In this document: one piece after another, positions 16,697-25,641 of the stretch
How the letters are laid out: each line of letters begins with the position of its first letter
Position numbering within the stretch: position 1 is the first letter of the stretch
Source: Polaromonas sp. CF318
GTDB taxonomy: Bacteria > Pseudomonadota > Gammaproteobacteria > Burkholderiales > Burkholderiaceae_C
Length of the DNA: 64,000 nt
Direction: 5' to 3'
Assembly (NCBI RefSeq): GCF_000282655.1
Contig: NZ_AKIV01000018.1
Coordinates: 1-64,000, forward strand
The notes under the pieces: generated by a model
The model's database searches: none
The model's input: only the letters and a program-made list of their open reading frames with translations
Told to the model about the DNA's origin: nothing
Made by a program: the position numbers and the translations under genes

Positions 16697-18351
16697 AGCA
16701 TTTGTTGAATCTCCTGGCGGCCATCGCCCTGCTGGTCTGGGGCACTCATCTGGTACGCACCGGCATACTGCGCGTCTTCGGCGCCAACCTTCGCCACGTG
16801 CTGGCCGTCAGCATCAGCAACCGGCTCGCCGCCGCGGTCTCGGGCATAGGCGTCACGGCGCTGGTGCAGTCCAGCACCGCCACCTCGCTCATCGTCTCTT
16901 CCTTTGTCGGCCAGGGCCTGGTCACCCTGCCGCTGGCGCTGGCCGTGATGCTGGGCGCGGACATAGGCACCAGCCTGATGGCCGTGGTGTTTTCGTTCGA
17001 CCTGTCCTGGCTGTCACCGCTCTTTATCTTCGCCGGCGTGGTGCTGTTCATCTCGCGCCAGGACACCAATGTCGGCCGCGTGGGCCGCGTGTTCATCGGC
17101 CTGGGCCTGATGCTGCTGGCGCTGCGCCTGGTCACGGCCTCCACCGAGGTGCTGACCCAGGCGCCCGCCGTCAAGGCCTTGCTGGCCTCGCTGAGCAGCG
17201 ACCTGCTGCTCGAAATCACCGCCGGCGCCTTCCTGGCCGTGGTCTCGTATTCCAGCCTGGCCATCGTGCTGCTCACGGCCACGCTGGCCGCCTCGGGCGT
17301 GATCCCCCTCGACGTGGCCCTGGGCCTGGTGCTGGGCGCCAACCTGGGCAGCGGTCTGCTGGCCGTGCTGACCACGCTGCGCTCGCCTGTGCAAGTGCGG
17401 CAGGTGCCGCTGGGCAACCTGATGTTCAAGCTGCTGGGCATCGTGATCGCCGCGCCGCTCATAGGCCTGTGGCTGCGCCATGTGCGGCCCTACCTGGACG
17501 AGCCGACCACCGTGGTGGTGCTGTTCCACCTGGCCTTCAACCTGCTGGTGGGCGCGGTCTTCATAGGCTGGACGCAGGTGATCGCGCGCTGGGTGGAAAA
17601 GCTGCTGCCCAAGCCCGACAAGAGCAAGGCCGGCGGACGCCCCCATCACCTGGACCCTTCGGCCCTGGCCACACCCTCGCTGGCGATCTCCTGCGCCGCG
17701 CGCGAAGCGCTGCACCAGGCCGACGTGGTGGAGAGCATGCTGCTGGGCGTGCTGCAGGTCATACGCAACAACGACCTCAGGCTGGCCGAGGACCTGCGCA
17801 AGATGGACGACATCGTCGACGAGCTGTATTCCTCGATCAAGTACTACCTGACCAAGATCTCGCGCGAGGCCCTGGCCGAGGAGGAAAGCCGCCGCTGGAC
17901 CGACATCATCAGCTTCACCATCAACATGGAGCAGATAGGCGACATCATCGAGCGCGTGCTGATCGACATCGAGGACAAAAAAATCAAACCAGGCCGCAAT
18001 TTCTCGGAAGCCGGCATGGCCGAGATCGTCGAGCTGCACGAGCGCCTGGTCGACAACCTGCGCCTGGGCATGAGCGTGTTCCTCAACGGCACGGTGCGCG
18101 ACGCGCAAAAACTGCTGGAAGAAAAGGCGCGCTTTCGCGACCTGGAACGGGCCTACGCCACCACCCACCTGGGCCGGCTCTCGGCCAACACGGTGCAAAG
18201 CCTGGAAACCAGCTCGCTGCACATCGATTTGATCAGCGAACTCAAGCGCATCAACTCGCACATCTGCTCTATCGCCTACCCGATTCTCGATTCGGCCGGC
18301 GCGCTGGCACCCAACCGCTTGCGCGCCTCCGCGCTGACCGACCAGAGCTAA
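16693..18351 (+). CDS. Na+/phosphate symporter family protein with PhoU-like domain
   Basis: This 552-aa protein has two copies of the Na/Pi cotransporter repeat: QSSTATS at residues 59-65 with GADIGTSL, then a second repeat with SYSSLA and GANLGSG. Together they make about eight to nine helices up to residue 310. The C-terminal 230 residues are helical and cytoplasmic, like PhoU domains (repeated KMDDIVDELYSSIKYYLTK-type helices). The family imports phosphate with sodium, and the PhoU part probably regulates it. Translationally coupled to the upstream epimerase. Substrate phosphate is inferred from family. Confidence 0.9.
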   Translation: MKHLLNLLAAIALLVWGTHLVRTGILRVFGANLRHVLAVSISNRLAAAVSGIGVTALVQSSTATSLIVSSFVGQGLVTLPLALAVMLGADIGTSLMAVVFSFDLSWLSPLFIFAGVVLFISRQDTNVGRVGRVFIGLGLMLLALRLVTASTEVLTQAPAVKALLASLSSDLLLEITAGAFLAVVSYSSLAIVLLTATLAASGVIPLDVALGLVLGANLGSGLLAVLTTLRSPVQVRQVPLGNLMFKLLGIVIAAPLIGLWLRHVRPYLDEPTTVVVLFHLAFNLLVGAVFIGWTQVIARWVEKLLPKPDKSKAGGRPHHLDPSALATPSLAISCAAREALHQADVVESMLLGVLQVIRNNDLRLAEDLRKMDDIVDELYSSIKYYLTKISREALAEEESRRWTDIISFTINMEQIGDIIERVLIDIEDKKIKPGRNFSEAGMAEIVELHERLVDNLRLGMSVFLNGTVRDAQKLLEEKARFRDLERAYATTHLGRLSANTVQSLETSSLHIDLISELKRINSHICSIAYPILDSAGALAPNRLRASALTDQS

Positions 18352-18367
18352 GCCTGTGGGGCCGCGC

Positions 18368-19189
18368 TCAGGCCAGGCCCATCACATCGGCAAAAATCAG
18401 CGCCGCCTCGGTCGTAAACTCGCCGCGCTGCATGGCATCCAGCAGCTGCGCGGCCTCCATCAGGCGGAACTGCTCGACTTCGCCGTCCTGGTTGTCCGGT
18501 GCCAGACCTTCGGGCACGGTGCAGACATACCAGTCGATGTCTTCCACCACATAACCCGCGCCCTTGCCATCCGTGGACGGGCGCCGCGTCGCCAGCCGGC
18601 CGCCGTATCGCATGGCCGGCAACTGCTTCACATGCAGGCCGGCCTCCTCCCAGGTCTCGCGCGCGAGCGCGGTTTCCACCGTGTCGGCCGCGGAGACCAT
18701 GCCGCCCATCAGCGTGTCCCACAGGCCCGGGTCGTTGGATTTGTTGAAGGCGCGCTGCTGCACCCAGAAGCGCCCGTCGGGCGACTGCCCCACCAGGTGC
18801 ACCGCCAGCGTGGTGATGCCCAGCGGCCGCACCGCCGCGCGCTCCACCGTGCCCTTGCGATGGCCGAACTGGTCGGGCACCGCGAGCTGCTCATCACGCC
18901 AGGCACCGGCCAGGCCCGCCTCGTGCAACGCGACCGCAATCTTGTTCAAGCTGGTCGTGACATCACCCATCAGCCGCCAGCCCAGGCCGCCGGGGTGCTC
19001 TTCCTTGAGCAGGGGATGGTGGCCGTCCGTCATGGCGTGCAGGGCGAGCTTGTGGAAGAAGCCCGGCTCCACCGAACCGATCACGGATTCGCCGGCCCAG
19101 AGGGGGACGCGTGGGCGCAATGGTGGAACGATTGCTCCCGCGCGAAGGGTGCGCAGCCATTGCGGGTCGTACGTGGGCGGTGTGATCAT
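18368..19189 (-). CDS. NUDIX hydrolase with DUF4743 N-terminal domain
   Basis: This 273-aa protein has an N-terminal domain of about 115 residues typical of DUF4743 proteins and a NUDIX domain. The NUDIX box runs from Gly163 to Leu185: the REUxEE core is intact (Arg177, Glu178, Glu181, Glu182), but the first acidic position is Asp169 rather than Glu. This architecture is shared with the yeast YJR142W/Tnr3-type group associated with damaged thiamine diphosphate derivatives. The activity here is inferred. It is convergent with the Na/Pi symporter, 16 bases away. Confidence 0.88.
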   Translation of the reverse strand: MITPPTYDPQWLRTLRAGAIVPPLRPRVPLWAGESVIGSVEPGFFHKLALHAMTDGHHPLLKEEHPGGLGWRLMGDVTTSLNKIAVALHEAGLAGAWRDEQLAVPDQFGHRKGTVERAAVRPLGITTLAVHLVGQSPDGRFWVQQRAFNKSNDPGLWDTLMGGMVSAADTVETALARETWEEAGLHVKQLPAMRYGGRLATRRPSTDGKGAGYVVEDIDWYVCTVPEGLAPDNQDGEVEQFRLMEAAQLLDAMQRGEFTTEAALIFADVMGLA

Positions 19190-19524
19190 GCGTTGTGGGA
19201 CTCAGAGCTATCCCCGGCTCGTGTGGACATCAGTTTACATTCGGTGCGCTTGCTGTGGGGGGCGCCTGAACACATCTGCGGATGCATGCAGGTGAACACG
19301 GATTGAAAACAAGATGTTTCAAGGCCGAAATTGATCTTCATCGCTATCTCTACACGCTGAGCGCAGGACTTTGCATCATGATTTCTCTATCTGCGTAAAT
19401 CTGCGTAATCTGCGGACGAATTATTTATCCACAGATTACGCAGATTTACGCAGATTGAAAACAGAATGTCCGGGCCCCTGGAACCGGAAGCGCCCCGGCG
19501 CCCGAAACAACAAAGAGGTTTGGA
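19190..19524. other. Intergenic gap of 335 bp; repeat in its second half
   Basis: The first 190 bases are upstream of the NUDIX gene and would hold its promoter; no convincing ORF or -10/-35 pair was found. The remainder contains the inverted AATCTGCG-type repeat listed at 19389-19455. No other structure stands out. Confidence 0.5.
19389..19455. repeat. Inverted AATCTGCG-family repeat, head-to-head short form
   Basis: Two 28-base arms (19389-19416 and 19428-19455) are reverse complements at 27 of 28 positions and are separated by 11 AT-rich bases. Each arm is three tandem units of the ATCTGCGTA kind, spaced 9-10 bases. The same arms occur at 23.6, 42.1, 47.6, 54.2 and 62.5 kb. Transcribed, this would be a very stable hairpin. 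Confidence 0.9.
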
Positions 19525-20886
19525 TCAAGCCTTGCTGAACAACCCATCCAACCGCTTGTCCCACCTAGCCCCCGGCAACACGTCGGCCAATTGAGAATCC
19601 CCAAACGCAAAAGCCCCCCGCAGCACCTGAGCCAGCACCGCCCGATAGTCGTGGTGGGCCGGCAGGTCGCGGCCTTCATTAAGCTGCGAAAGACCACTCC
19701 ATTGCCCATGCCAGCGCCCACCGGCAACGCGATTGCCCATCAGCCACATCGCATTCCCGAACCCGTGGTCGGTACCACGGGTACCGTTCTCCGCGCTGGT
19801 GCGGCCGAACTCGCTCATCACCACGACCACGTCGCCGGGCTCCGAAAAATCCTGGCGCAGCTGCGCGATGCCGCGCGCGAGGTTGCCTAAGTTGTTGGCC
19901 AACTGGCCTGTGGCCGCCCCCTGGTTGGCGTGGGTGTCCCAGCCGCCGGCCGATAAAAAGCCCAGCCGCAGTTTTCGGTCGTTGCGCATCAGCGTGCCCA
20001 GGTGCTGGGCGTCCAGCTGCAGGCCCACCGGGTCGGCCGCGCCGTTGCTGGCGGCCAGCATTTGCGCGTTCAGGGCCTGCAGGTTGGCGGGCGTGCCGTC
20101 GCGGTCCAGGTTTCTGTCGGCCATGCGTTTGGCGTCCTGCGCCATCTTTTCGGCCCTGGCGCTTCTTTGCTCGGTCAGTTCCTGCGCGCTCTGCATGCGG
20201 CTGCCCGCGCCCTGGCGAAAGGCTTCGCTGAGTTTGTCGTCGCCGCCATACAAGTCCATCAGCGCCTGCCGGGTCTTGTCGTTGGCCAGCACGCCGGTGC
20301 GCTCGGCCGACTGGCCGCGCGGAATCAGGCGCACGGCGGCGGCGGCCTGGCCGGCCAGGATGGCGGGGTTGGCCTCGCCCACGCCAAGCGCGACCGCGCC
20401 GCCCGCTCCGGCCCGGCCTATGCTCGCCGTGGTGTTGAGCCAGCCGGGCGCGCTGCTGGTCTTGCCGCTTTGCGCGATTTCCATCTGGTACTGCGCATCG
20501 AAGTGCGAACGGTTGGGCGCGGGCAGGCCGGCCGCGGGCACAAAACCGAGCACGCCTTGCTGCCACAGCGGCAGCAGCGGGGCGAGGGCGGGATGCAGGG
20601 CAAACGTCTTGTCGAGCTTGATGGCGGTTTGTGCCGTGCCGTCGGGCGCGGCAATCGCGATATTGGGGCGCAGCGCGTAGTAGTCCTTGTCCGCATAAGG
20701 CACAAAGGCCGACAGGCCGTCATAGGCGCCGCGCAGGAAAACCACGACCAGGCGCCCGTTGTCCAAGCCGGGCACCGCTTGCGCCCACACGCCGGGCACC
20801 GCCAGCGACAGGGCGGACAAGGCGCCCATGCCCAGCAGGCTTCGGCGTTGCAGCAGATGGGCCGATGAAGAAAGAATGGGGTCCAT
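19525..20886 (-). CDS. DUF1501 domain protein, exported
   Basis: This 453-aa protein has a Tat-like signal (QRRSLLGMG around residue 13, then a hydrophobic segment ending VWAQA). It shows DUF1501 hallmarks: RLVVVFLRGAYDGLS near the mature N-terminus, HFDAQYQME, GGWDTHANQG, and VVVMSEFGRT with TDHGFGNAMW. The fold is alkaline-phosphatase/sulfatase-like, but function is unknown. The gene follows a DUF1800 gene by 29 bases on the same strand; this pair recurs in many bacteria and the two proteins are expected to act together in the periplasm. Confidence 0.88.
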   Translation of the reverse strand: MDPILSSSAHLLQRRSLLGMGALSALSLAVPGVWAQAVPGLDNGRLVVVFLRGAYDGLSAFVPYADKDYYALRPNIAIAAPDGTAQTAIKLDKTFALHPALAPLLPLWQQGVLGFVPAAGLPAPNRSHFDAQYQMEIAQSGKTSSAPGWLNTTASIGRAGAGGAVALGVGEANPAILAGQAAAAVRLIPRGQSAERTGVLANDKTRQALMDLYGGDDKLSEAFRQGAGSRMQSAQELTEQRSARAEKMAQDAKRMADRNLDRDGTPANLQALNAQMLAASNGAADPVGLQLDAQHLGTLMRNDRKLRLGFLSAGGWDTHANQGAATGQLANNLGNLARGIAQLRQDFSEPGDVVVVMSEFGRTSAENGTRGTDHGFGNAMWLMGNRVAGGRWHGQWSGLSQLNEGRDLPAHHDYRAVLAQVLRGAFAFGDSQLADVLPGARWDKRLDGLFSKA

Positions 20887-20915
20887 GGGTGTCCTCGCGC
20901 GGTTTATTGATTGGC

Positions 20916-22364
20916 TTACTTACGCATGAAGTCGGGGCTGGCCAGCATCAGGCCGGTGCGCATCTGCGCTGGCTCCTGGGCGATGCGCTCGCGCGTCGCG
21001 ACGCTGAAAAAAACGTTGAGGTAGGCCGGCTCGGCCGTGCGCTGGGCCAGGCCCATGGCGTAGTCAGCGCGCCGCGTCAGCGCCTCGGGCGCGAGCCAGG
21101 TGTTGGCGTCGGTCTTGTAGCCGTCGGGCGTCTGCCAGCCGTGCATGGGCTGGCCGGCCTGCGCGAGAAAGCCCAGGGTCTGGCCTATGTCGCGCCTGTC
21201 CCTGACGCCGCCGGCCGCGGCGAGCGCCGAGCAGGCAAAGTCCAGCGGGGTCTTGAACAGCTGGTTGTCCTTGGCCCAGAATTCCGGCGATTCGATCAGG
21301 CTGCGCATCACCGCGCGCAGGTCGCCCTGGGTGTCGGTAAAAACGGCGGCCAGCCGGGCCACCAGCGCGGGCGGCGGTTTGTCGGCTACAAAAAAAGTTG
21401 CCAGCCGGGTGGCGACGCGCCGTGCCGTCTCGGGCCGGCGCGCCAGGTAGCGTATGGCCTCCTCGCCCTCGGCCACGCTCCCGTTGCCGAAGGTGCGGCC
21501 CAGCAGGACCTTGCCTTCCTTGTCGTGCAGGCGCTCGGCAAAACGAAAGCCTTCGCCGTCCTTGAGGTTGACCGTCCAGCCGGTCAGGATGCGGGCCAGC
21601 TCGCGCACGTCTTTTTGCGTATAGCCGCTGTTCACGCCCAGGGTGTGCAGCTCCATGAGCTCGCGCGCGTAGTTTTCATTGAGGCCGCGGCTGTTGCTTT
21701 GCGCCTGGTCCAGGTAGAACAGCATGGCCGGGTGTTTGGCGCTGGCCAGCAGCAGGTCTTCAAAACGGCCCAGGGCATTAGCCCGGATCACGTTGATCTC
21801 ATAGTGGCCGACAAAGGGGCGCACCGGGCCCTTGCCGACAAACACATTGAGGTGGTTGAACCAGAACTCGGTCATGCGCGCGAGCAGCGGGTTTTCCAGC
21901 GCGGGATCGCTGCAGGACATCAGCCGCCAGGCGGCCGCGCCCTGGGCCATCTCGCGGCTGAATTTTTCATCGCCCGCTGCCGCATTCGGGGCGGCTGCCA
22001 TGCCGGGTTTGGGCGCCTGGCGCGCGCTGCGGCGCGTCTCCCGCTCGGCCTGGAAGTTGCGCGCGATGTCGCCCAGCGACGCGTTGATGCCCGCGAGTTC
22101 GGCGGGAAGGGTGGGCGGGCGTTTGCTCGCGGCATAGGCGGCATCGAGCTGCTGCAGCGCCCAGGCGCGGGGCGAGGCCGTGGCGGCCTGCGGCCAGGCC
22201 GGCGTGGGCGCATAGCCCAGGCGCGAGGCGGCGCGCCAGGTGGCCGAAAGATTGGCCGTGGGAGGTAGGGCTTCGGTCTGCCCTTCGGCCTGCGCCGCGG
22301 GACCGGCCAGGCCGGCCAGCAAGGCCGCGAACAGGCCGGCCTGGGTGATTGTCGCTGTGGGCAT
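20916..22364 (-). CDS. DUF1800 domain protein, exported
   Basis: This 482-aa protein begins MPTATITQAGLFAALLAGLA and has a signal peptide. DUF1800 features follow: RLGYAPTPAW near residue 50, an MTEFWFNHLNVF segment, NENYARELMELHTLGV, and ELARILTGWTVNL. The start at 22364 is chosen because AGGAG lies 6 bases upstream; an in-frame codon ten residues earlier lacks this. It is the first gene of the DUF1800-DUF1501 pair. The molecular role is not known. Confidence 0.88.
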   Translation of the reverse strand: MPTATITQAGLFAALLAGLAGPAAQAEGQTEALPPTANLSATWRAASRLGYAPTPAWPQAATASPRAWALQQLDAAYAASKRPPTLPAELAGINASLGDIARNFQAERETRRSARQAPKPGMAAAPNAAAGDEKFSREMAQGAAAWRLMSCSDPALENPLLARMTEFWFNHLNVFVGKGPVRPFVGHYEINVIRANALGRFEDLLLASAKHPAMLFYLDQAQSNSRGLNENYARELMELHTLGVNSGYTQKDVRELARILTGWTVNLKDGEGFRFAERLHDKEGKVLLGRTFGNGSVAEGEEAIRYLARRPETARRVATRLATFFVADKPPPALVARLAAVFTDTQGDLRAVMRSLIESPEFWAKDNQLFKTPLDFACSALAAAGGVRDRRDIGQTLGFLAQAGQPMHGWQTPDGYKTDANTWLAPEALTRRADYAMGLAQRTAEPAYLNVFFSVATRERIAQEPAQMRTGLMLASPDFMRK

Positions 22365-22470
22365 GTTTTTCTCCTGCGACTCTCTGTAACGCAAGCACAG
22401 CGCCTTGCGTTGAATGCCGCCCGCAGCTTTACACAGGGTTACGCCAAGGGCGCCGCGCCCCTGTCCCGGT

Positions 22471-23466
22471 TTACAAAGTCAGTATGGTGCAGCCCGTGGT
22501 CTTGCGGGCTTCCAGGGCGCGATGCGCCTCAGCCACATCGGCCAGGGCAAAGCGCTGGTCGATAGGGATATTGACCTTGCCGCTGGTCACCATGGCAAAC
22601 AGCTCGTCGGCCATTTCCTGCGTGACTTCGCGCGTGGCGATGTGGGTGAACAGCGTGGGCCTTGAAACATAGAGCGAACCCTTGGCCGCCAGCACGCCGA
22701 TGTCCAGCGGCGGCGTCTTGCCCGAGGCATTGCCGAAGTTGGCCAGCAGGCCGAAGGGGCGCAGGCAGTCCAGCGACTTCATGAAGGTGTCCTTGCCCAC
22801 CGAGTCGTACACCACCTTCACGCCCTTGCCGCCGGTGATCTCCTTGACGCGGGCCACGAAGTCTTCTTTCGCGTAGTTGATGGCGAAGGCCGCGCCCTGC
22901 GACAGGGCCAGCGCGCATTTTTCGTCGGAGCCCGCCGTGCCTATGAGCTGCAGGCCCATGGCCCTGGCCCACTGGCAGGCGATGAGGCCCACACCGCCGG
23001 CCGCCGCGTGGAACAGCACGTAGTCGCCGGCCTGCAGGCCGCCCTGCGGCTGGGTGCGGCGCAGCAGGTACTGCGTGGTCAGGCCCTTGAGCATCATGGC
23101 CGCGCCGGTCTCGAACGAGATCGCGTCGGGCAGCTTGCACACGCACTTGGCCGGCATCACGCGCAGTTCGCAATAGCTGCCGGGCGGCTGGCTGGCATAG
23201 GCCGCACGGTCGCCGGCCTTGAGGTGGGTGACGCCCTCGCCCACGGCCTCGACGACACCCGAGGCCTCCATGCCCAGCTGCAGCGGCATGGCAAAGGGGT
23301 AGGCGCCGCTGCGCTGGTAAACGTCGATGTAGTTGAGGCCCACGGCCTTGTGGCGTATGCGTATCTCGCCCGGGCCGGGTTCGCCTACCTCCACATCCAC
23401 CAGCTTAAGTTCTTCGGGGCCGCCATGCTGGTTGATGTGGACGGCTTTGGAGGGGTATGAGGCCAT
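22471..23466 (-). CDS. NADPH:quinone oxidoreductase (zeta-crystallin type)
   Basis: This 331-aa medium-chain reductase lacks the zinc ligands of alcohol dehydrogenases. It shows GLNYIDVYQRSGAYP near residue 43, GMEASGVVEAVG near 65, GDRAAYA, and the NADPH-binding HAAAGGVGL at 153-161 followed by GTAGSDEK. This pattern is that of QorA-type quinone reductases. It is cytoplasmic. The start at 23466 has AAGGA eight bases upstream; a longer frame upstream encodes an unrelated hydrophobic stretch and is ignored. Confidence 0.9.
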   Translation of the reverse strand: MASYPSKAVHINQHGGPEELKLVDVEVGEPGPGEIRIRHKAVGLNYIDVYQRSGAYPFAMPLQLGMEASGVVEAVGEGVTHLKAGDRAAYASQPPGSYCELRVMPAKCVCKLPDAISFETGAAMMLKGLTTQYLLRRTQPQGGLQAGDYVLFHAAAGGVGLIACQWARAMGLQLIGTAGSDEKCALALSQGAAFAINYAKEDFVARVKEITGGKGVKVVYDSVGKDTFMKSLDCLRPFGLLANFGNASGKTPPLDIGVLAAKGSLYVSRPTLFTHIATREVTQEMADELFAMVTSGKVNIPIDQRFALADVAEAHRALEARKTTGCTILTL

Positions 23467-23580
23467 GGGGTGTTCCTTGCAGAGGGGAAAAATAAAGACA
23501 AAAAGCGTGGCCGCCATGGTGCCACGAATCAAAACAAGCTGCATGAATCCAGACCCACAGATAAATCTCTCTCGTTTTCA

Positions 23581-23648
23581 ATCTGCGTCAATCTGCGAAA
23601 TCTGCGGATGAATTCTTATATCCACAGATTACGCAGATTTACGCAGAT
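23581..23648. repeat. Inverted AATCTGCG-family repeat, head-to-head short form
   Basis: Arms at 23581-23609 and 23620-23648 (29 bases each) face each other across 10 bases containing GAATTC. The right arm differs from the complement of the left at a few positions only. It occupies the 261-bp gap between the divergent quinone reductase and EamA exporter genes, so it lies where both promoters should be. Confidence 0.9.
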
Positions 23649-23727
23649 AAGAAAAAACGGGATCTGCGGAGAAGGTTAAAGCGCAGGCCTCGGAGAGAAA
23701 ACGGCCGCGCTTGGTAAAGTCGCCGCC

Positions 23728-24627
23728 ATGACCCAACGCCTCACGCCCGCCACCGCCTCGCTGCTGGTGCTTCCCCCCATGCTCTGGGCCGGCAATGCCG
23801 TGGTGGGCCGCCTGGTCACCGGCCTGGTGCCGCCCATGACGCTCAACTTCCTGCGCTGGGCCCTGGCCTTCATGATCCTGCTGCCCTTGGCCTGGCGCCT
23901 GCTCAAACCCGGCAGCGGCCTGTGGCCGCACTGGAAGCGCTTCGCCGTGCTGGGCCTGCTGGGCGTGGGCTGCTACAACGCGCTGCAATACCTGGCGCTC
24001 AAGACCTCAACGCCGCTCAACGTCACGCTGGTGGCTTCCAGCGTGCCCATCTGGATGCTGGTGGTGGGTGCCTTGTGCTTCGGCCAGGCCGTGTCGCGGC
24101 GGCAAGTGCTGGGCGCCGTGCTGTCGATTGCCGGCGTGCTGGTGGTGCTGTCACGCGGCCAATGGGAGCTCTTGATGCAGGTGCAACTGGTGCCCGGCGA
24201 CCTCTATGTGCTGCTGGCCACGCTGGCCTGGGCGTTTTACAGCTGGCTGTTGTCGCAACCCAGGGAGCCCGCGGAGATTCGCGGCGACTGGGCGGCCTTC
24301 CTGCTGGCGCAAATCGTGTTCGGCCTGGGCTGGTCGGGGGCTTTCGCCGCCGGCGAATGGGCGCTGACCGACGCCCACATCGCCTGGGGCTGGCCGCTGG
24401 CCGCGGCCCTGCTCTATGTGGCTGTCGGGCCCGCGGTGATCGCCTATCGCTGCTGGGGCATGGGCGTGCAGCGCGTGGGCCCGGCCATCGCGGGCTTTTT
24501 CTCCAACCTCACGCCGCTGTTCGCCGCCCTGCTTTCAGCCGCCTTCCTCGGCGAGCTGCCGCACCTCTACCACGCGCTGGCTTTTGTGCTGATCGTGGGC
24601 GGCATTGTGGTGTCGTCGCGGCGTTGA
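23728..24627 (+). CDS. EamA/DMT-family transporter
   Basis: This 299-aa membrane protein has about ten hydrophobic helices in two homologous halves, each an EamA repeat. It begins with an AGNAVVGRLV segment and carries a PLNVTLVASSVPIWMLVVG motif at the end of the first half. The final segment is LPHLYHALAFVLIVGGIVV. Drug/metabolite transporters of this type export amino acids or other metabolites; the substrate cannot be read from the sequence. Monocistronic. Confidence 0.9.
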   Translation: MTQRLTPATASLLVLPPMLWAGNAVVGRLVTGLVPPMTLNFLRWALAFMILLPLAWRLLKPGSGLWPHWKRFAVLGLLGVGCYNALQYLALKTSTPLNVTLVASSVPIWMLVVGALCFGQAVSRRQVLGAVLSIAGVLVVLSRGQWELLMQVQLVPGDLYVLLATLAWAFYSWLLSQPREPAEIRGDWAAFLLAQIVFGLGWSGAFAAGEWALTDAHIAWGWPLAAALLYVAVGPAVIAYRCWGMGVQRVGPAIAGFFSNLTPLFAALLSAAFLGELPHLYHALAFVLIVGGIVVSSRR

Positions 24628-24697
24628 GGTGAGCGCAAGAAGCCGGATTCGCGCAGGTGTTCATCCGTTTATCATTCGGCGATCACTTCCACGCCAA

Positions 24698-25018
24698 ATG
24701 AATACCGATAAACCTCAAGCCAACGGTTCAGGCGAATTTAGCTTGCTGGGTTTCGCGGCGTTCCTTGTGATTGTTTCGCTATTCATGTTCGTGAGCACAA
24801 AGGCCGGAACACGTGGAGTCGGCGTCTGCGTGATAGTGGGCGCGTTGATCCAGCAAATTTCCGGCCGAATCGAATACGGATGGGAAGACCGCCCGCCTTC
24901 CGGCTACATCACCGGATGGGCAGCTGCGGTATTGAACCTTGTCTTCGGGATACTCGGCTTGGCGATGGTTATCTGGCCGGACATTGCCATGGGTATTTTG
25001 GGCTGGGACAAAAAGTGA
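24698..25018 (+). CDS. Hypothetical small membrane protein
   Basis: This 106-aa protein of unknown family begins MNTDKPQANGSGEFSLLGFA. It has hydrophobic stretches at about residues 15-35, 42-56 and 70-104, so two to three membrane helices. Base composition is lower in GC than the flanking genes, which may mean recent acquisition. No clear ribosome site precedes the ATG at 24698, and the frame is open further upstream into the end of the EamA gene, so the start is uncertain. Confidence 0.5.
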   Translation: MNTDKPQANGSGEFSLLGFAAFLVIVSLFMFVSTKAGTRGVGVCVIVGALIQQISGRIEYGWEDRPPSGYITGWAAAVLNLVFGILGLAMVIWPDIAMGILGWDKK

Positions 25019-25256
25019 TGCCGTCCAACAGGTCAATCGACACAGCCTCACACACACCACCAATCCACCGCCGGCATTCATCGCTGATGGTTTGATTTTC
25101 ACAACACTTTGCGAAAAACCATCGCGCAAAACTTGCCAAGCCCGCGCGGCCTCTTCAGAATCCCTTCCTTGCTTTGAGCCGCTGCACAACGAGCAACCTT
25201 GCGCAGCCAACCCCTTGAAGCCACCAAGACTATGACTTTGTTCACTCACACCTGAC
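25019..25256. other. Non-coding stretch upstream of the structured leader
   Basis: No plausible ORF. It should contain the promoter for the leader and the protease operon. A CTTGAAG at 25214-25220 recalls a heat-shock sigma-32 -35 box, but no matching CCCCAT-type -10 was seen at the right distance, so it is only noted. Confidence 0.3.
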
Positions 25257-25321
25257 GCACCCTCCACCGCCCCCGGCTGGATGTGGTGCCAACCACACCC
25301 AGCCCTGCGGGCGGTCGGTGC
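25257..25321 (+). ncRNA. Long branched hairpin in the leader of the AAA-M41 operon
   Basis: Nested perfect stems can be read directly. GCACC (25257-25261) pairs with GGTGC (25317-25321), ACCGCCC (25266-25272) with GGGCGGT (25309-25315), GGCTGG (25275-25280) with CCAGCC (25299-25304), and TGTGGT (25282-25287) with ACCACA (25292-25297) closing a GCCA tetraloop. Asymmetric internal loops separate them. The design, 24 base pairs over 65 bases, is too regular for chance and suggests a structured 5' leader or small RNA. No known riboswitch consensus was recognised. Confidence 0.55.
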
Positions 25322-25339
25322 CGTGCCTTCACGTGTGAA

Positions 25340-25401
25340 GCGCGCTCCGCAAACCCCAGGCTGATTTTTTTCGCCGGGGTTTTTTGCTTTCTGGAGCGCG
25401 C
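25340..25401 (+). promoter_or_regulatory. Terminator hairpin nested in an SD-sequestering stem
   Basis: The inner part, AAACCCC-A-GGC (25351-25361) with GCC-GGGGTTT (25373-25382) and a T-run to 25385, is a classic intrinsic terminator. The outer part, GCGCGCTCC (25340-25348), is perfectly complementary to GGAGCGCGC (25393-25401), which contains the Shine-Dalgarno sequence of the ORF starting at 25404. A transcript could therefore end here or hide its ribosome site. This is the layout of an attenuator or an RNA thermometer controlling the genes downstream. Confidence 0.55.
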
Positions 25402-25403
25402 AC

Positions 25404-25640
25404 ATGAGTGCCAAAACTTTTTCCCGTGACTTTGCCGCCGGCAAGGTCAAGCATTTGCGGCGCATGAAGCAGCCGCTTGCCCTGACGCTGCAGCTGCCCG
25501 CCCCGCGCAACCCCGTGGTGCGGGCGCTCGCCCAGCGTGCCGCCACGTCCGCCGCGGGCAAACACATTCGCAGCAACGGCGCCAACCGCCGGGCTGAAAC
25601 CGTGGCTTTGCAAAAAGCCCTCAAAAGATGGATTGACTGA
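25404..25640 (+). CDS. Small basic protein preceding AAA-M41 protease
   Basis: I do not recognise this 78-aa protein. It is rich in Arg, Lys and Ala (for example KVKHLRRMKQP and a C-terminal ALKRWID), has no membrane helix or Cys pair, and is predicted strongly basic. The start is supported by CTGGAG seven bases upstream. It ends one base before the ATG of the protease at 25642, so the two are almost certainly cotranslated. A role as adaptor, substrate or regulator of the protease is possible but only inferred from position. Confidence 0.6.
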   Translation: MSAKTFSRDFAAGKVKHLRRMKQPLALTLQLPAPRNPVVRALAQRAATSAAGKHIRSNGANRRAETVALQKALKRWID

Positions 25641-25641
25641 C

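Noticed and set aside
16671-18554. Plus-strand frame of 627 codons overlapping the Na/Pi symporter
   Set aside because: The symporter frame carries the transporter motifs; this one is Arg/Pro/Ala-rich and unrelated to any family.
25214-25245. Sigma-32 heat-shock promoter upstream of the protease leader
   Set aside because: CTTGAAG fits the -35 box, but no CCCCAT-like -10 box was found at the right spacing.
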